Origin: Paramacrobiotus metropolitanus
Lineage: Eukaryota; Tardigrada; Eutardigrada; Parachela; Macrobiotidae
Assembly (NCBI RefSeq): GCF_019649055.1
Contig: NW_026570225.1
Location: 372,001 to 436,000 of the forward strand
Direction: 5' to 3'
Length of the DNA stretch: 64,000 nucleotides
The notes under the pieces were generated by a model. It was not told the DNA's origin. It made no database searches and was given only the letters and a program-made list of their open reading frames with translations. Shown here in pieces: positions 49,666-62,594 of this stretch (positions within the stretch are counted from its first letter, which is position 1; the number at the start of each line of letters is the position of its first letter). A program made the position numbers and the translations under genes.

Positions 49666-49885
49666 TTAAGGGACACAGCTAGTGAATCGTCCCGGAAACG
49701 ATGCGGGACAATTAAAAAAGGAGAGCGTGGGAAGTACAGTTATCCTGTCATCAATGGCATTTCTGACTATGCCCTGGACAGTTCTCAGATTCCCAGTGCC
49801 GTACTGAACATGATAACAGAGGACGGCGATACATATTACACACTGACATTGCGGAATAACCTAGTTTTTTTACAACTGTATTAAG
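49666..49885 (+). pseudogene. Coding-like fragment, unrecognised
   Basis: An open frame of about 72 codons with protein-like composition (VINGISDYALDSSQIPS; ITEDGDTYYTLTLRNN), no start codon and no obvious splice partner. It could be a lone exon of an unseen gene or a decayed remnant. I do not recognise the family. Confidence 0.25.
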
Positions 49886-50235
49886 ACGGGACACTTTGGA
49901 CAAACAAAATTATCCCCTCATCTGTCAGCCGAGTGAAAGCCGATTTACTCCCATTAATCGCCGCTTTCAGCGTTGTAAAAAGTTAATCCCTAAATGAAGT
50001 TTTATGCAATGTGCAAAATGTAAAAGTAACGTAATTTACGCTTATCGCATTCTGTGGGTACCACTCGCCGCCATTCGAGATCCATGCATGCCGGCACAAT
50101 GCTTATTATGTCACTGGATCAGTAAGATATCAGGATTTGTATGCTAACTGCCCTGACTTCCGATTACCACATCACATCGCAATGGGGATACGATTATCTT
50201 ACGTAAAGAATTTCCCAACTGCCGCTGGAGTAAAC

Positions 50236-50451
50236 CTAGTTTCTGTGTTCCACCACCGACAGTGACCTAACTTTTCGCGGCAGAATCAATCTGTTCCCTA
50301 TATAATATCTCGCCGCTGGATCGGCAGGAAATTCATCACTCACATAACATGTCGGCATTGATTTCCGCCCTTGGGCCGCTCTCCTGTTATCATCGTTATA
50401 ATCCGGAAGATGTGTGTCAAAGTCATTGTCGTCGGGGCCAAAAAGAAGCAA
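50236..50451 (-). pseudogene. Coding-like fragment, unrecognised
   Basis: An open frame rich in Asp/Pro/Arg (DDNDFDTHLPDYNDDNRR; SDEFPADPAARYYIG). A GTGAGTGA donor-like site lies inside it after PTCY. It could be an upstream exon of PLC-epsilon, which is on the same strand, or unrelated. No family match is known to me. Confidence 0.2.
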
Positions 50452-51405
50452 TCAAGCCGAAACAGTCTATCAGAAGTGTATCTTACACTAGCGCCGTCTT
50501 ATCGAGATTTATGAGCTAAATTTTTCCCCATCATAATGGACACATACGACCCACTTAACCCAAAATCCGCTCAACTGACAAATTGCACAGAATTACAAAA
50601 TCCCCACCCGGTTCATATATTTCAAGGACGACAAAAATTATGTAAACCATGTGTCCATTAAATGTGCCCACAAAATGTCACGTCACTATTTTTTCCTCTT
50701 CTTATATCACGGTTCAAAATGTTACAGTTTTAATTTACTGCAAGCACCATGTACAAATTGCATGCTTTACCTAATAACACATTGGCTACCAGTAGCTAAT
50801 TACATATTTCATGAACACTTACAATTAACTCATGCAGTGTGTTACGAATGTGCTACTGATAAGCGGACAACATTTCTAAAAATAACATTCGCTTGAAAAA
50901 ACAGTTTTTTTGCATGAGAATGTAATCTGTACGCGTACAAGTATTACATGTGTGTATAAAAGCACGTGGCACAGAAATGCACATACAAAAATTACCATAG
51001 TGCTATTTTTGAGTTAAAATAACTGTTTATGTCATTTATGGTAATCAAGTATTTTTGATTCGCAGTTATTTACCGGCTTATTATTATAGTGCTTTTGCTA
51101 GCTAGCAAAATAAAATAGCGATTGCAATTTCACAAACACAGCTCAAAATACTGCGAACCGGGTTGCAGAAAAGTAGCTAAACAGTAAAATAATAGTAATA
51201 ATGGCCCATAAAACATTAGCTCATAGAAAAAAAGTAACGTATAGTAAAAAAAATAGATAAATAGATAGTGGCGCACAGGAATCAAAGATTTTGTCTTTTA
51301 ATAGTTTTAAATTAATTAAAGAGACTCTTCTATACTTGTATGCTACTTACTCTGCATTCTTCGAGAATATTAGGCGTGTTCGCCCAAAAGAATAGGGTGA
51401 TTGAC

Positions 51406-51549
51406 CATCATTTTTCGGATTTGAAACAGATGTAACACAGACTACGGTCTGCCTCTTCACTCTGGCCGCTTATAACACCTCCGACTTCCGCCTCACCATC
51501 TTTGGCTACGGCGAGCTGTACAAACGCTCAAGGGCATCGGCTACTTCAT
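51406..51549 (+). pseudogene. Coding-like fragment, unrecognised
   Basis: A GC-richer open stretch ending in TAA reads TTVCLFTLAAYNTSDFRLTI, then FGYGELYKRS. The composition suggests a beta-rich extracellular domain, but this is impression only. No start codon or partner exon seen. Confidence 0.22.
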
Positions 51550-51712
51550 AACATGGATACGGAAGTCGATAAACGGACTGGAACGAAGAAGTGTGAAATG
51601 AGAGTTTGACTAAATGTGATCCCGATATATGAAACATAAAACCGCTATTATATATCAAAGTACTTGTACACGACAAGACGTCCTTATAATCGTAAGATTA
51701 GAACAGCTGTTC

Positions 51713-51835
51713 CAATCTGGCGTATAATTAGCCTCGGCTCCCTTGTAGAGCAGGCCACCTTGCTTCTCGTGGGAGTACATATATTTCAAAACTTTGGGAG
51801 TGTTGAAATCTGTGTTCATCCAAGCCTAGCCAAAA
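51713..51835 (-). pseudogene. Coding-like fragment, unrecognised
   Basis: After an acceptor-like TTTTGGCTAG, the minus strand reads AWMNTDFNTPKVLKYMY then SHEKQGGLLYKGAEANYTPD. It looks like an exon but has no visible partner. Not assigned to a family. Confidence 0.22.
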
Positions 51836-53907
51836 TCCACATAATCTATGTAGATCATTTCACGCCGGTGGCGCTACATGTTACGCATCCGTACTTGTTC
51901 TTCTCGGTATGTTATGTTCCTAATGTATTACCATCAATCCAGTCATACTGGCTCCTGTTTCTTTTTCTGTAAATTAGTTCGACATACGATAACGATAAGA
52001 TCCTCAATCCGTCAGCAAGAAATAGTCTGGCGATTAAGTCATACTTTTCCCATGTCGAAGGGCGGTTCCGCAATCGCACGTACCTAATGTAGGATCACAC
52101 ATGCCGGCTCATTAAGTTGACCGTAACCTTTATAACGCATGACACTAAAAAATATTTTGATTCTTTTTATGCGTGTATTGGTGTCACTATTTATGTACAG
52201 TAACTTTTTGTGCTAGCTGAATCATCACCTACATTACAGTAACACTTGAACGTTCAGTTTTCGACTTTTTTAACAACATCAAAAGGCCTCTCCATTCGGA
52301 GAAACGGCATTAGTACTCTGTAGTATAGGTATTTATACTTCTAGTGATCATAATTATCTAATATTTCGTTCCCTGTTTGTTTACGCGTACGGTAAAACAC
52401 TTACGTGGTTATGACAAATTGCGAACAAATTTTCAAACGTAATATTTTGATACCTATACGAATGAGACGTACGTGTCAAATAATATTGGAAAGTAGCAAA
52501 TGAAGTAAGTACAGACTAAAGTAAAATAAAACGGAAGTGCAAAATAAAATATTTCCGGACGCTGCATTTCAGAAATATTTCAGTTATTTGTGCACGGGTA
52601 TCAGTTAATGATGTAACATTTGTCCAGACCAAGCGTATCTATCAAAAAAGCACACTGCACTAGTAATTCAACTCCCGCAGAACACAATTTTCAATTTCAC
52701 TTTTGACGTGCACGTTCCAGATTTCCAAATACAACCGCCTCCTCCATATCAAAATTCAGTGAGAAAAATGACAACATTCTTTTCTTTTGATATTTGAATG
52801 GACAAGGCGACGAATTACGTATAAAGAGCATGGTAATTTCGTAATCGAATTGCCAAAACTATTTACAGCGACAGCTGACAGGTTTCCGTAATCAGCATCA
52901 ACATTCAATAGTAAAATATTGTAATGTGATAGCCATATCGTTTCCCATCTCATTAAATCTAAGATTTACGTACCGCACGTTTTGGAATACTTCCACACAA
53001 CACGACAAACTATTCTTACTCCCTGGAATCTTGCTAAATCTAACTTGGCGTTGATTAATTATTCGTTACCGTTATTCAAGAATTTTTCCGGTTTATTAAC
53101 TCCCGACCCGATTACAGCTACGGGAGATGACAACTGGAAAAAAAACCATGACTGATGACAGAATTGATATTGCACGCTTCGTTAATTGCTCACAATAAGG
53201 TGGCAGTCAGAATTCCGCAAATTGTAACATCCTAATTACACCTTGCATAACCCATGCAAAACACGAGTTATCTTTAGCTTTTCGCGCTGTTTCAACAGCT
53301 CTGTATTTGACGATCTGCCGCAATATCCTTAATGGTAAGATACGTTAGTTTATCATACGGTAGTTTAAAAGTGTAAGTCTATATTTGCGATAACTCCTGT
53401 AGAACGAAACTTGGAAATGTTTTGAGTACCATCTGCCGTTCTGCTTAGAAAATGTTAAGGTCTTTGATTCTAAACTAAAACATAAATCAAAATCATGCAT
53501 CCCAGTCTTTGAAGCATCAGTAAAAATTGTCCGAAAACCTCGTGAAATTCAGAAGTCGTGTAAAACTGATCCTTCGGGCTCTTTCAACAGATTTAAGGAA
53601 GCGTAGTGCTTACGTACCATTTAGTGTGTAAATAATACCACCACTCAATCAAGTGTGTTATCATTTTTATGCGCATTATTTGTTTAGCGCGTACACATTT
53701 TTGATGATTTTAAGATACGCATTAAAATGAAATAACAATTCATAATCTGCTTGCAGCATGCATGAACGGTTTGCAGCAATCAGGTCCACCACCGTTCTAA
53801 TTTCTGAACCAAACACCCACACCATTCCCCCTACCGCTATGTGAGAATCATGCATTTTCAACGTGTGTAAAAATGGATTTTACATCCTTCGACTTAAAAA
53901 TTTTTCT

Positions 53908-56323
53908 TTATGGTTTGAGGACACTCTTGATGGCATTCAGGAGAGGATACTTTCCTTCACCGCAAATATTTTTAAAGTCGTCCTGGGCAAGATCCCAAAC
54001 ATACACCCCAGCGTAACCGTCTGCTTTAGCCCATTTAGTCTGTAAGCAGCAACTCACGTAGAAGTACACAAAATCGTAGTACAGTAATTACGGTACTTCT
54101 GTTCAGTGAGGTCTCTTGCTAGTTTTAATTAGTAGAATTCTAGCTCAGCCGACATACGCTAACTCTACCACAGTTGCACCCACCTTTTCTGTAATTGTGG
54201 CCTTGTCGTCGTAGCCCACCCAAACACCGGCAGCCTGAGCATACGATGCCTTGATGTTGTTGTCAAAGGTCACTTTTGCATTCTTCTGCTTGATCCATTC
54301 GCAGATTTCGTAATACGGCCAGTTGCCTACTTCCGTCGTATACTTACTGGCGGGCATAGCGCTAGTAGCCGCGCCACCCAACCCAACGCTGCTCCCCGAC
54401 ACTGTCCAGCCGCGTCCGTACAGCGGCAGACCCACAACGAGCTTGCTCTTGTTAAAACCCAGATCAACCCACGATTTCATCACACTTGCCTACGAGTACA
54501 GACCACGATATCACCGCAAGTTAAAATTTGTTATTGTCAACTTCCCACAAATCAACATTCGACAACTAATTCTCCCAGAACTTATTTATCAGAACTGGTA
54601 CGCTGGTGTTTTATAGTACACCGATGCAAAATCGCTAAGAATGCAAACAGTATCATTAAGTAAGTGACGTTGCTCACGCTTCAACAAAGTACGTAATTTT
54701 ACAGGCTCGATTAGTGCCTCAAAAAATTTACCAATAGTCAACAGTCAAAAGTAAAATCAAGCATGCATGTCAGCAGTTCTTACCACGGACAGATCACCTT
54801 CCACACCAAAAGGTCCCTTCAGCAAAGGAGCTTCGTGACCGGTCTTTGACGGACTCCACGCTCCATATAAATCATAGGCCATAACTTGTACCAGATCGAG
54901 CAAGCTGCAAAGTTAATTTGCTTTTACATACTTCGAACTGGTAAAATATAAGATAGCTGATAGCAGAACCAATGTATTCGCATTAAATTAAGAAAAACCT
55001 TTTTATTATGATTCTTTCATAGTAATCAAATGAATTACGTACAAGAAGCGCACTACGGTCGCCACTACCATTGCTGTTAATATTCACTACTCGTAGTAAA
55101 GCCCAAAATCGTCAATTTGTTCAGTGTAACGTGGACGTATTCTACAGATCCAGAGTAGTCCTATCATATTATAACTGGGTGGTCTAGTTCTAGCACAGAT
55201 ACAGTATTGCATTATACAACATACTTATTATTAATTTAAACTTTAACTTGCGGCACAGTTGTAGTGCTGCTCTCACCCTCCAATCATTTGGAAAATACAT
55301 TACCCGTTAAGAGCTGGACCATCGTATCCCTTGTGGGTTGTAACCTGGACCGCAGCGGTTAATAATAAGCGGGGCTGCTTTGCGTCTTTTTCGAATGTAT
55401 TTTTCAGAGTCTGTCAATTGCAATAATCGTGTTACAGAAGAAGATGCCAACCAGATTCGGTTACCAACTGATTGTGAAGCGCACCTCATGTGCATTGTGA
55501 TGATTATATCAATATGCTAACCTTGGCAAGGTTAACAAACTGGACCTTCTGTGCGGCTTCTGGGAATTCCCAGTCAATGTCCAGTCCATCCAAACCCCAC
55601 TTTCGTAGCTGCGACACAGCGGATTTAGCAAAAGCCTGCTGCGTTGCCGCTGGCGCGGCTGCCATATCCGCCACTCGGTTACTCGTTGTGGCACCACCAA
55701 TGCTCAGCAAAATCTTCAGCTTTGGGTTGGCGGAGCGAAGTTTGCTTAGTGTTGCAAAGGTCGCTGAAAATTTTCGGACAAAATTATTGTCATACCCGAG
55801 TTAAGGAAGAGCTACCCTTTTTATGCTACGTGCTAACATTAACGTCAGTAAAGCGAGGCTTGTAGTCCAATCTGTAGTACATGTCCAAAGCTGATCGTTC
55901 ATTACCTTCATCGTTCCATTCACGAATAGCCAGCTGACCTCCGTCAATTTTTCCGAAAGCCACCATAATGTAGGTGCATAAACTGGCGTCTATGTCGCTG
56001 GCGGTATGCTTGGCATTTCCGGTGCGATACTGAGCCCAGTTGGTGAAATAACATCCGCGATGTGGCAAGTCGAAACTTGGCACTAAAGAATCAAAATAAA
56101 TTTTGGTAATCGATCTAATTTAAACAACAGGTTAAATTCCGTACCTGCACAGGATGTTATTAATTATCTCTGTCACATCTAACAACGCAAAATTGCAAAA
56201 AATTTCGAAAAAACAGCTGTAGTATATACTAGTGTAAAGGTCACCTGATACTGCAACCACACTCTTCGAAGGTAGGATGAGGCCGAATATGCCAAGGAAT
56301 ATCAGCGTGGAGAGAAAGGTCAT
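53908..56323 (-). CDS. Secreted GH18 chitinase
   Basis: A family 18 glycoside hydrolase cleaving beta-1,4-linked GlcNAc, probably in cuticle turnover or digestion. Exons, in coding order: 56323-56245, 56082-55906, 55763-55522, 55410-55304, 54904-54784, 54489-54184, 54039-53908, giving 387 residues. A signal peptide ([17 protein letters not shown]) opens the protein. Then [38 protein letters not shown], catalytic [10 protein letters not shown] (Glu151 the acid), [29 protein letters not shown], a small alpha+beta insertion, and [12 protein letters not shown]. The exon 2 donor at 55905 (GAA G|GTAATG) was chosen because it alone keeps frame and restores the EWNDE-x-x-F motif. There is no Ser/Thr linker and no chitin-binding module, so it is a bare catalytic domain. 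A TATA box lies about 110 bp upstream of the ATG. Confidence 0.95.
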
Positions 56324-56435
56324 GGTGGTTCAATCCTGTCCCTGACTCGACGCAAACAATGGAGTTGGGAAAATTACTGGGCTCAAGAAGTTACGAAATC
56401 ACCGGACACAAACCACCCGATAGCTGCACCGGGTT

Positions 56436-56444
56436 CTATATATA
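56436..56444 (-). promoter_or_regulatory. TATA box of the chitinase gene
   Basis: TATATATAG on the minus strand, in a GC-rich setting (CGGG before, AACCCGG after), 113 bp upstream of the chitinase ATG. That predicts a leader of roughly 80-90 bases. It is the clearest core-promoter element in the window. Confidence 0.6.
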
Positions 56445-57388
56445 CCCGCTGTGGTTGACCACTTGACCAGGTTATCATTCTTGTAAGAGTACGACCTTCA
56501 AAACCTTTATGCGCTGTCTCCTTTAACTATGGATACTTTAACGGTGACCCAATACTTTTACGAAGTGCTGACAGCTGCAGTTTTAAGCTAACAGCAGTTG
56601 TTTTACTGCATGCATCGATAACTGTGGTTCGAAGGTTGCGGTCGGCAGTTGTTAATTTGTTATTGTCATCAGTAAAAATATTGTTACTACAAGTCAAACT
56701 GCTGTTATAAGCTGTTTACATGTCTACAATACTGTGGTAATCAGAAATTCAAATTTAGAAATGTTTCGTAGTAAAACAATGCCGAAAGCGATTTCGCTTC
56801 CGGTTACATTGATGTCATTTTACCTCATGGTCAGTCGACGTCATGGGTTGGAAAAAAGTGTTACGAAGGGCTTTTAACAGGGCTAAACACGGCAACACCA
56901 TACGCATCACGAAAAACGGTCGACCACGTACAGTATGTATGTACAATATTTACCCGTCCCAGGAAGCAATATTAAAATTTTAATTTAAGAGTGAGCATAC
57001 CGCTGCGGACGGCAGTTTCTTTACCGTTTGTATAGAGAATACTACGGGAATTTAAGTAGTAGTACTATTTTCCTCTTCTATGCTACGGTACTGTGATCAG
57101 TGTTATGATGTTATCGTTATGATTTATGAACTTATGATTAACATTAACTTTTATATTTATTAATCGTAAACATATTTTCTTTCAAACGGATCAAACCTTA
57201 CATTCATTTTTATTGCTTGATATTTTTGCCTTTGAGTTGGGATATTTGTAATTGAAAACACCATATTGCTGTCTTCGCTGGTTTTGTGAACCATCAGCAG
57301 CTTCTTGACAACGGATTTACTCATTTACAACGTGAACGAGCTTGTCCCACTCCACTGCGTGAGTACTCGTACTTTTGAGTCTGGAAGG
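56445..57388. other. Divergent intergenic region between chitinase and mago nashi
   Basis: No gene. Promoters of both neighbours lie here. An upstream in-frame ATG at 57305 would add 28 residues to Mago, but these are not conserved-looking and are treated as leader. Confidence 0.4.
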
Positions 57389-57832
57389 ATGAATGAAAAT
57401 AGCTTCTACGTGCGCTATTATGTGGGCCATAGAGGAAAATTTGGGCACGAGTTCCTGGAGTTCGAGTTTCGTCCTGATGGACGCTTACGGTATGCCAACA
57501 ACTCTAACTACAAGAACGACACGATGATCCGCAAGGAAGTCGTGGTGCATCCCGCCGTGATGGACGAGGTGCGCCGCATCATCTCCGAGAGCGAAATCTT
57601 GCGGGAGAACGATCAGAAGTGGCCTGTTCCCGATCGTGTGGGTCGTCAGGAGCTGGAGATTCTCATGGGCTCTGAGCATATTTCCTTCACCACCAGTAAG
57701 ATCGGGTCCCTGATGGACGTCAATAACAGCACCGATCCCGAAGGACTGCGCTGCTTCTATTATCTGGTGCAGGATCTCAAGTGCCTGGTCTTCTCCTTGA
57801 TAGCTTTGCACTTCAAAATAAAGCCCATCTGA
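57389..57832 (+). CDS. mago: Mago nashi, exon-junction-complex core protein
   Basis: With Y14/RBM8A it locks eIF4A3 onto spliced mRNA in the exon junction complex. It is needed for mRNA localisation and surveillance. A single uninterrupted exon gives 147 residues, the family length. The translation is almost identical to the family throughout: [68 protein letters not shown] and [21 protein letters not shown] chose [11 protein letters not shown] at 57389 because it matches the usual N-terminus. The absence of introns contrasts with its neighbours and could reflect ancestral retroposition, but there is no poly(A) tract or flanking repeat to support that. Confidence 0.97.
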   Translation: MNENSFYVRYYVGHRGKFGHEFLEFEFRPDGRLRYANNSNYKNDTMIRKEVVVHPAVMDEVRRIISESEILRENDQKWPVPDRVGRQELEILMGSEHISFTTSKIGSLMDVNNSTDPEGLRCFYYLVQDLKCLVFSLIALHFKIKPI

Positions 57833-58471
57833 TCTCAGCGCTAGTGTGTACACTGCCTTTGTTTTATATAAGTCAGGAAGGACATAAGGTAATTGAATGG
57901 ATTAAGTCCGGGTTTGGGGTTTCGACACTGTTCGGAAATTAACACTTTAAAAGTCTGTTAGTGGCTTTGTCCACTGTATCCAACTCCAGCTTCCTCAAAT
58001 TAATGGTTCGATGGTTTGTTTTTCTGCTGTTACATTTTGTTAGTCTTGTACTGTTGATCACGGTTATGTTATTTTTGTTGCGAGAAGATTATTGTTGTAG
58101 CGGACGCCTTTTGGTAGAAGCATGTCGATCGTGATGGCACATACATTTTCCTCATTCTAACGGAAAGATGATAAAATCCGAAGTTCAGCTTTGCTATGAA
58201 ATTATGATTAGTTATCGATACATATTAAACGTATGACATAAATCATAACTAGACAGCATTGAAAAACACCAAAAGTATGACTGTATGAACAGATTGCATC
58301 CTTGTCGATATTTCTACGTGAACCGTTAATTTGTTGTCCCGTTATTGTTTCGTTCAGTAGTTTTATTTTTCGGTATTCTAAAAATAAATTCCGATAACTG
58401 CTCTTCGTTGAATATTTTGCAATGCGAAGATAATGTCTTTTGTGGTAATAATAATAATAAGCATAACGGCA
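57833..58471. other. Convergent 3' region between mago nashi and the sequon-rich gene
   Basis: No gene. A plus-strand AATAAA lies at 58383-58388. A minus-strand AATAAA at 58362-58367 is about 105 bases past the stop of the next gene and is its likely polyadenylation signal. Confidence 0.45.
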
Positions 58472-60721
58472 TCACTGCAGATGTAGCAACAAATCTGTGC
58501 GAGAGACATTGTTCTGATTCTTGTCGGGAATGAAGGCAAACGTTCCGACAGGAAGTGGATTGACCTGACTGGGTTGTGCAACTTTGGCAATCTGTACTGG
58601 CGACAACGTCGGTAAGCCGACCGTAAAATTATTTGATAGCATTTCTTGTGTCGTCGCCTCATGGTCAACAGCCGCTGTTTGTGGTTGATCTGCGACATGA
58701 GCGGGCACATCGGATGCGTTGATTAAGGGGAGAAATCCTAGCTGCGGCGCCAGATGAATCACCGGACCGGGAGCCGGTACCAGTAGCGACGGCAGCAGGA
58801 GTGGTGCACCTGGTCCGGTAGTATTTCCCTCCGTCGCGTTAGTGGTCACTTTGGCAAAGGGCACCGCATCGACATTTGTAGAGGCGTTAGTCTCCGGTAC
58901 CACTTTCTGTGTGACCAATTCGGCCGGTTTCGCCAAAAGCGGTCCGGTTGCGTTCTTCTCGATTATCAGCACCGGTGACCGTGGCAGTGACTGCACTGCA
59001 CTGGCGCTGAGATCGACGTCAGTGTTGAGCGGTCCATGTGAATTATCCGTGGCTGACGTGATGTTGTGCACGTTAGCGTCGGCAGATTCACGTTTGACCA
59101 CCTGTCAAAGTATTGCTGCTTGATTAATGCCGGTTGTGATGGTCGTTGACCAAGAAAAATAAATAATAATCGCGACGTGGTCTCTCGTGTCGTGCTTGAT
59201 GACGTCAGATTCACAACTTACCACGTGAAGTGTGGTGTGACTGCCGTTCTTCGAACTGATCACCAAAGGATTTTCCGCGGCAGCTTGTGCAAGTGTTGAT
59301 GTGTTATGATCCACGAGGTCAAAGGCGTTCTGAACTAGCGGAACGACGACGACGGATACCGACGAACCGGAAGCATTTTGGGAGCGTTGCGGTGCCACCG
59401 GTATGACGGGCGGAGCCATTGCCGGGTTTTCCTGGGAAACGTTGGTTAAGTGCTCGACCGCCTGCAACACCTACCAAAACATGTCTACCATCAGCGTAAA
59501 GTTACGTAACACTACACTGCGAGTACTCAGTTTCTATTCTGGCGCTTTAGCACTCCCGCGTGCTGGCAACAACTAATGCCTTGTTTCTTTTCTACAAAAT
59601 TAATTTGGTAACATTTCAAAATTACGCAAGTACTGGCTAAAGAAGACAATTGAACGTTCTCTAAGACGATGTTAGGAGCGCACAATTCGTCGTAATTGTA
59701 GACCTGTATGTAAATCGCTTTAACAAGGTCTTCAGCAGGTTACTGCAGTACTTGCATTAGTTAAGCGGCTGCATTTCGTTAATCGTAATCCGTATTTGCT
59801 TACATATTTAAATTTTTATATATCTGATAAACTACAGTACATGTTTCCATATTTTGTTTTTCTTATCGAGACAGCTACTTAATATGGTTAAGTTAGGCTT
59901 GCTTAACGTACATGTGTGCCGCGTTAAGCTTAAGTGTGTTTTTTGCCTGTCATTAATTAAATAATTTACATAACCACGAACTTGACTGCATGACATTAAT
60001 GTTACACTGTATAAGTAATCGTATTATTGATGTGCGCATAAATCATACATTCACAGAAACAGTTTCATAAGAAAAGATCTAGATATTCGTGCAATCGTGC
60101 GTACTATACATTTCATCAGGTGCTGTACCATAGTTATCGCTATAAGAGGTAATTGTTAACTTTATTACGGCATAAATTTGGCATCGCCGACATCCAGCAT
60201 CTCAGATCTCCTGGCAAACGCAGAATTCTGTATATATATATGTAACAAGTGATAATTTTGCGAACTACAAAAGCGTGACGCCAAAATGCTGTAAGCTAAA
60301 CGCGAATCGTGCTGTTGCAGTGCAATATTGTCAAACTGATGCTATTATGATACAACTTCCAGTAGTACATTATTACCAGTCTGTGCAAAATAACAACTTA
60401 CTGCGTGGGTCACTGTAAGAGTATCGTTTTTCACAATTTCAGTCAGTTTATTTCCATGAATTTTGTTAGCATCTGAAACACAGTTATTATGGAATAAGAT
60501 CGAGGTTGTTTTATACGATTTTGTCAAGACTCAGTCTCTGGAAGTGCGGAGTGGACAAACTGCACTCGAAAACTGTTACCTTCCGCGGCGGCCTGAATCT
60601 CCTGTCTATCGGGTAGGCTGATTGCGGGAACCATAACCGGCGGATGCAATATCAGTGTGACATTGGGTAAGGCTTGACTTATGTTAGCTGTTATCTTTTG
60701 GGCATCGTTGTCCACTATCTC
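58472..60721 (-). CDS. Unrecognised Ala/Val/Thr/Pro-rich protein with many N-glycosylation sequons (5' end missing)
   Basis: I do not recognise this protein. Exons, in coding order: 60721-60580, 60472-60402, 59470-59222, 59101-58472. All join in frame at good GT-AG sites, giving at least 363 residues. The 60721 exon begins at an acceptor, so at least one 5' exon lies further right and was not found. The sequence is low-complexity and probably disordered, dominated by A, V, T, P, N, S. It has many N-x-S/T sites (NISQ, NVTL, NVSQ, NAS, NTST, NGSH, NITS, NATG, NTTG, NFTV). There are no cysteines, no transmembrane segment and no domain. The composition suggests a secreted, glycosylated structural or matrix protein (inference). 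An AATAAA about 105 bases past the stop supports the 3' end. Confidence 0.65.
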
Positions 60722-62594
60722 CTAATTTCAGAATAAAAGTTTTATGCTATACCGTAATCATTCTCCTTAGACGAACTGTAAGTATTACATGACTTGCAAG
60801 GCCGAAACATGAAAATTGTAAAATCAGTAAGCATCGGGAGATTCGGGACAATAATATAGATATAAAAATTATTTTATTAAAAAGAAATGTCTGATAGATT
60901 TATTATAATATACGGAAATAATCGGGGGAATTATGGAAAATTTCTCTGGATTAAATGATGAACGTTTTTTTAGAGTAGGTAAAACGTACCGCTGTCACTC
61001 TCAGGTTGTGACTTAAGGAGAATAAGATGCAAAGCGTAATTAATGGTACGGATCTCCAAGATATGGATGTTGCAATTGCGGTACAACACATGCTGGAAGG
61101 TGCAGAGTCTGCAGACGATGAACTGGAAGGTGTAATCAGTTTTGCCAGCGCAAAAAAAATGCACAGATCAGAGTAGGAAAATTGAAGTTCAAAATTCACC
61201 AAAATCGGTAAAAATACAGTATTAGATACTCGGGATAAAATGAGAAAGCGTTTTAACCTTTAACCGAAAAAAACTTCTGCAACAACGATAAAGTAGGTTC
61301 ATGTGCCGATGTTTTCAGTTCGATGGCTGCAAAGTGCAAGGAAAGAAAAGTTAGTGGTAATAACTAATAACATTATGTGCTGTTGCACGTGTAGGCCACA
61401 ATAACAAAATCCATCTTTCGAAGAAGTGGCGGCGCAACCTCCGGGCAGCCACATTTTGTTTTTCTAAATTGCTATTCACAGGTCACTCCGCATTCATGCT
61501 TTTCGAATACATTACTGCTGTAAGGTTAAGGCACGGTCCATCCTTGTACGATGCAATGCAAAATATACATAGGCTACCAGAGCAAAATTTAGTTTTAATT
61601 TTGGTTGCTTTCGCAAGACAGGAATCGGCTATTAATTTTAATTCACGTAGTACATGCGTTAAGTTTTTTCTATGGCCGTGGTAGCAGATCACTGCAGATG
61701 TATCACAAAACAGATCCACATGTGCATATGTGTGTTGCATGTATAGCAGCGCCTCATTTACAGAACACATCCCTCCCGACGAGCTAACTTACCTTCTAGC
61801 TGGAAGAGAAAAACCCTTCGCTCTCAACAAATCGTCAACGTAAAAATGCTACCGTACAATAAACAATCTTTCACTGCCATTCAGGCATTCACTTTGCGCA
61901 AACACAGGCCCGAAAGACAATAATTACACTACTGCCAGTACTGAGATTCTGGCAAGATCGGCGGTAGCGAATACGTTTATTAAGTATTTGATAACAGCCA
62001 TCAAAGCAATAAAAGGCGCGCTTGCGTGGCACTGCACTTTAAAATGGTTCAAATTTAAACGTTAAAAAAGTGGTGATACAGAAGTTTGAAAGAATTTCTG
62101 ATAGTTCGGCCGTGCACCACTGACCAGCATTTAGAAAAAGGCCACATAAACATAGTACGCACTAAATACATCTTGACGGGAATGGACAGACGGGATTATT
62201 GATGGGAAAATCACAAACCCCAAACAAACGATACCATTAACACAAAAGGTAACTAACCTAAGCAGGAAAGATCCATGCAAGTAATTTTGTCATTCGGACA
62301 AAGCGACACAGTCCAAAAACAATCAAAAATCTCGGCAAAAGGAAAGCCACTGCTAGTCGGAAGGATCAGTGATCCCAGCTGCGATACGAGTATCGAAGTC
62401 ATCTAGAGCAACAATAATGTGCGCTAAGGTCAATGAAGTCCGCGCGTTATGACGCACTGTAAGGCCTTCGTCTTCCGAAATACCCTGCACAACCTCATAA
62501 ATCTCCCTTTACCTAAAACATACAGATGCATACAAAGATATTTAATCGCATTGATTACACGCTACGTAGCAGTCGCTAACATCACCCAAGATGG
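60722..62594. other. Region right of the sequon-rich gene
   Basis: It should contain the missing 5' exon(s) of the minus-strand gene. One possibility is 61041-61165 read on the minus strand (KLITPSSSSSADSAPSS). The same stretch read on the plus strand (61027-61176) gives a 49-codon ORF, MQSVINGTDLQDMDV... ending KKMHRSE, that looks equally protein-like. I cannot decide between them. Nothing else is recognised. Confidence 0.3.

Larger units (their letters stand above)
48527..53907. other. Long intergenic region between PLC-epsilon and chitinase
   Basis: About 5.4 kb, AT-rich, without a recognisable gene. It holds a 15-bp hairpin (49133-49170) and four short coding-like segments listed separately. 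It must also contain the PLC-epsilon promoter and possibly further 5' exons of that gene. No tRNA, rRNA or tandem repeat was found. Confidence 0.5.

Noticed and set aside
55826-55905. Chitinase exon 2 extending to a donor at TTTACTGAC (55841 or so)
   Set aside because: Those donors are phase 0 and break the frame of the next exon. The donor at 55905 keeps frame and restores EWNDE-x-x-F.
57305-57388. 28-residue N-terminal extension of Mago from the upstream ATG
   Set aside because: Mago proteins start just before FYVRYYVGH. The extension has no resemblance to any Mago and is probably leader.
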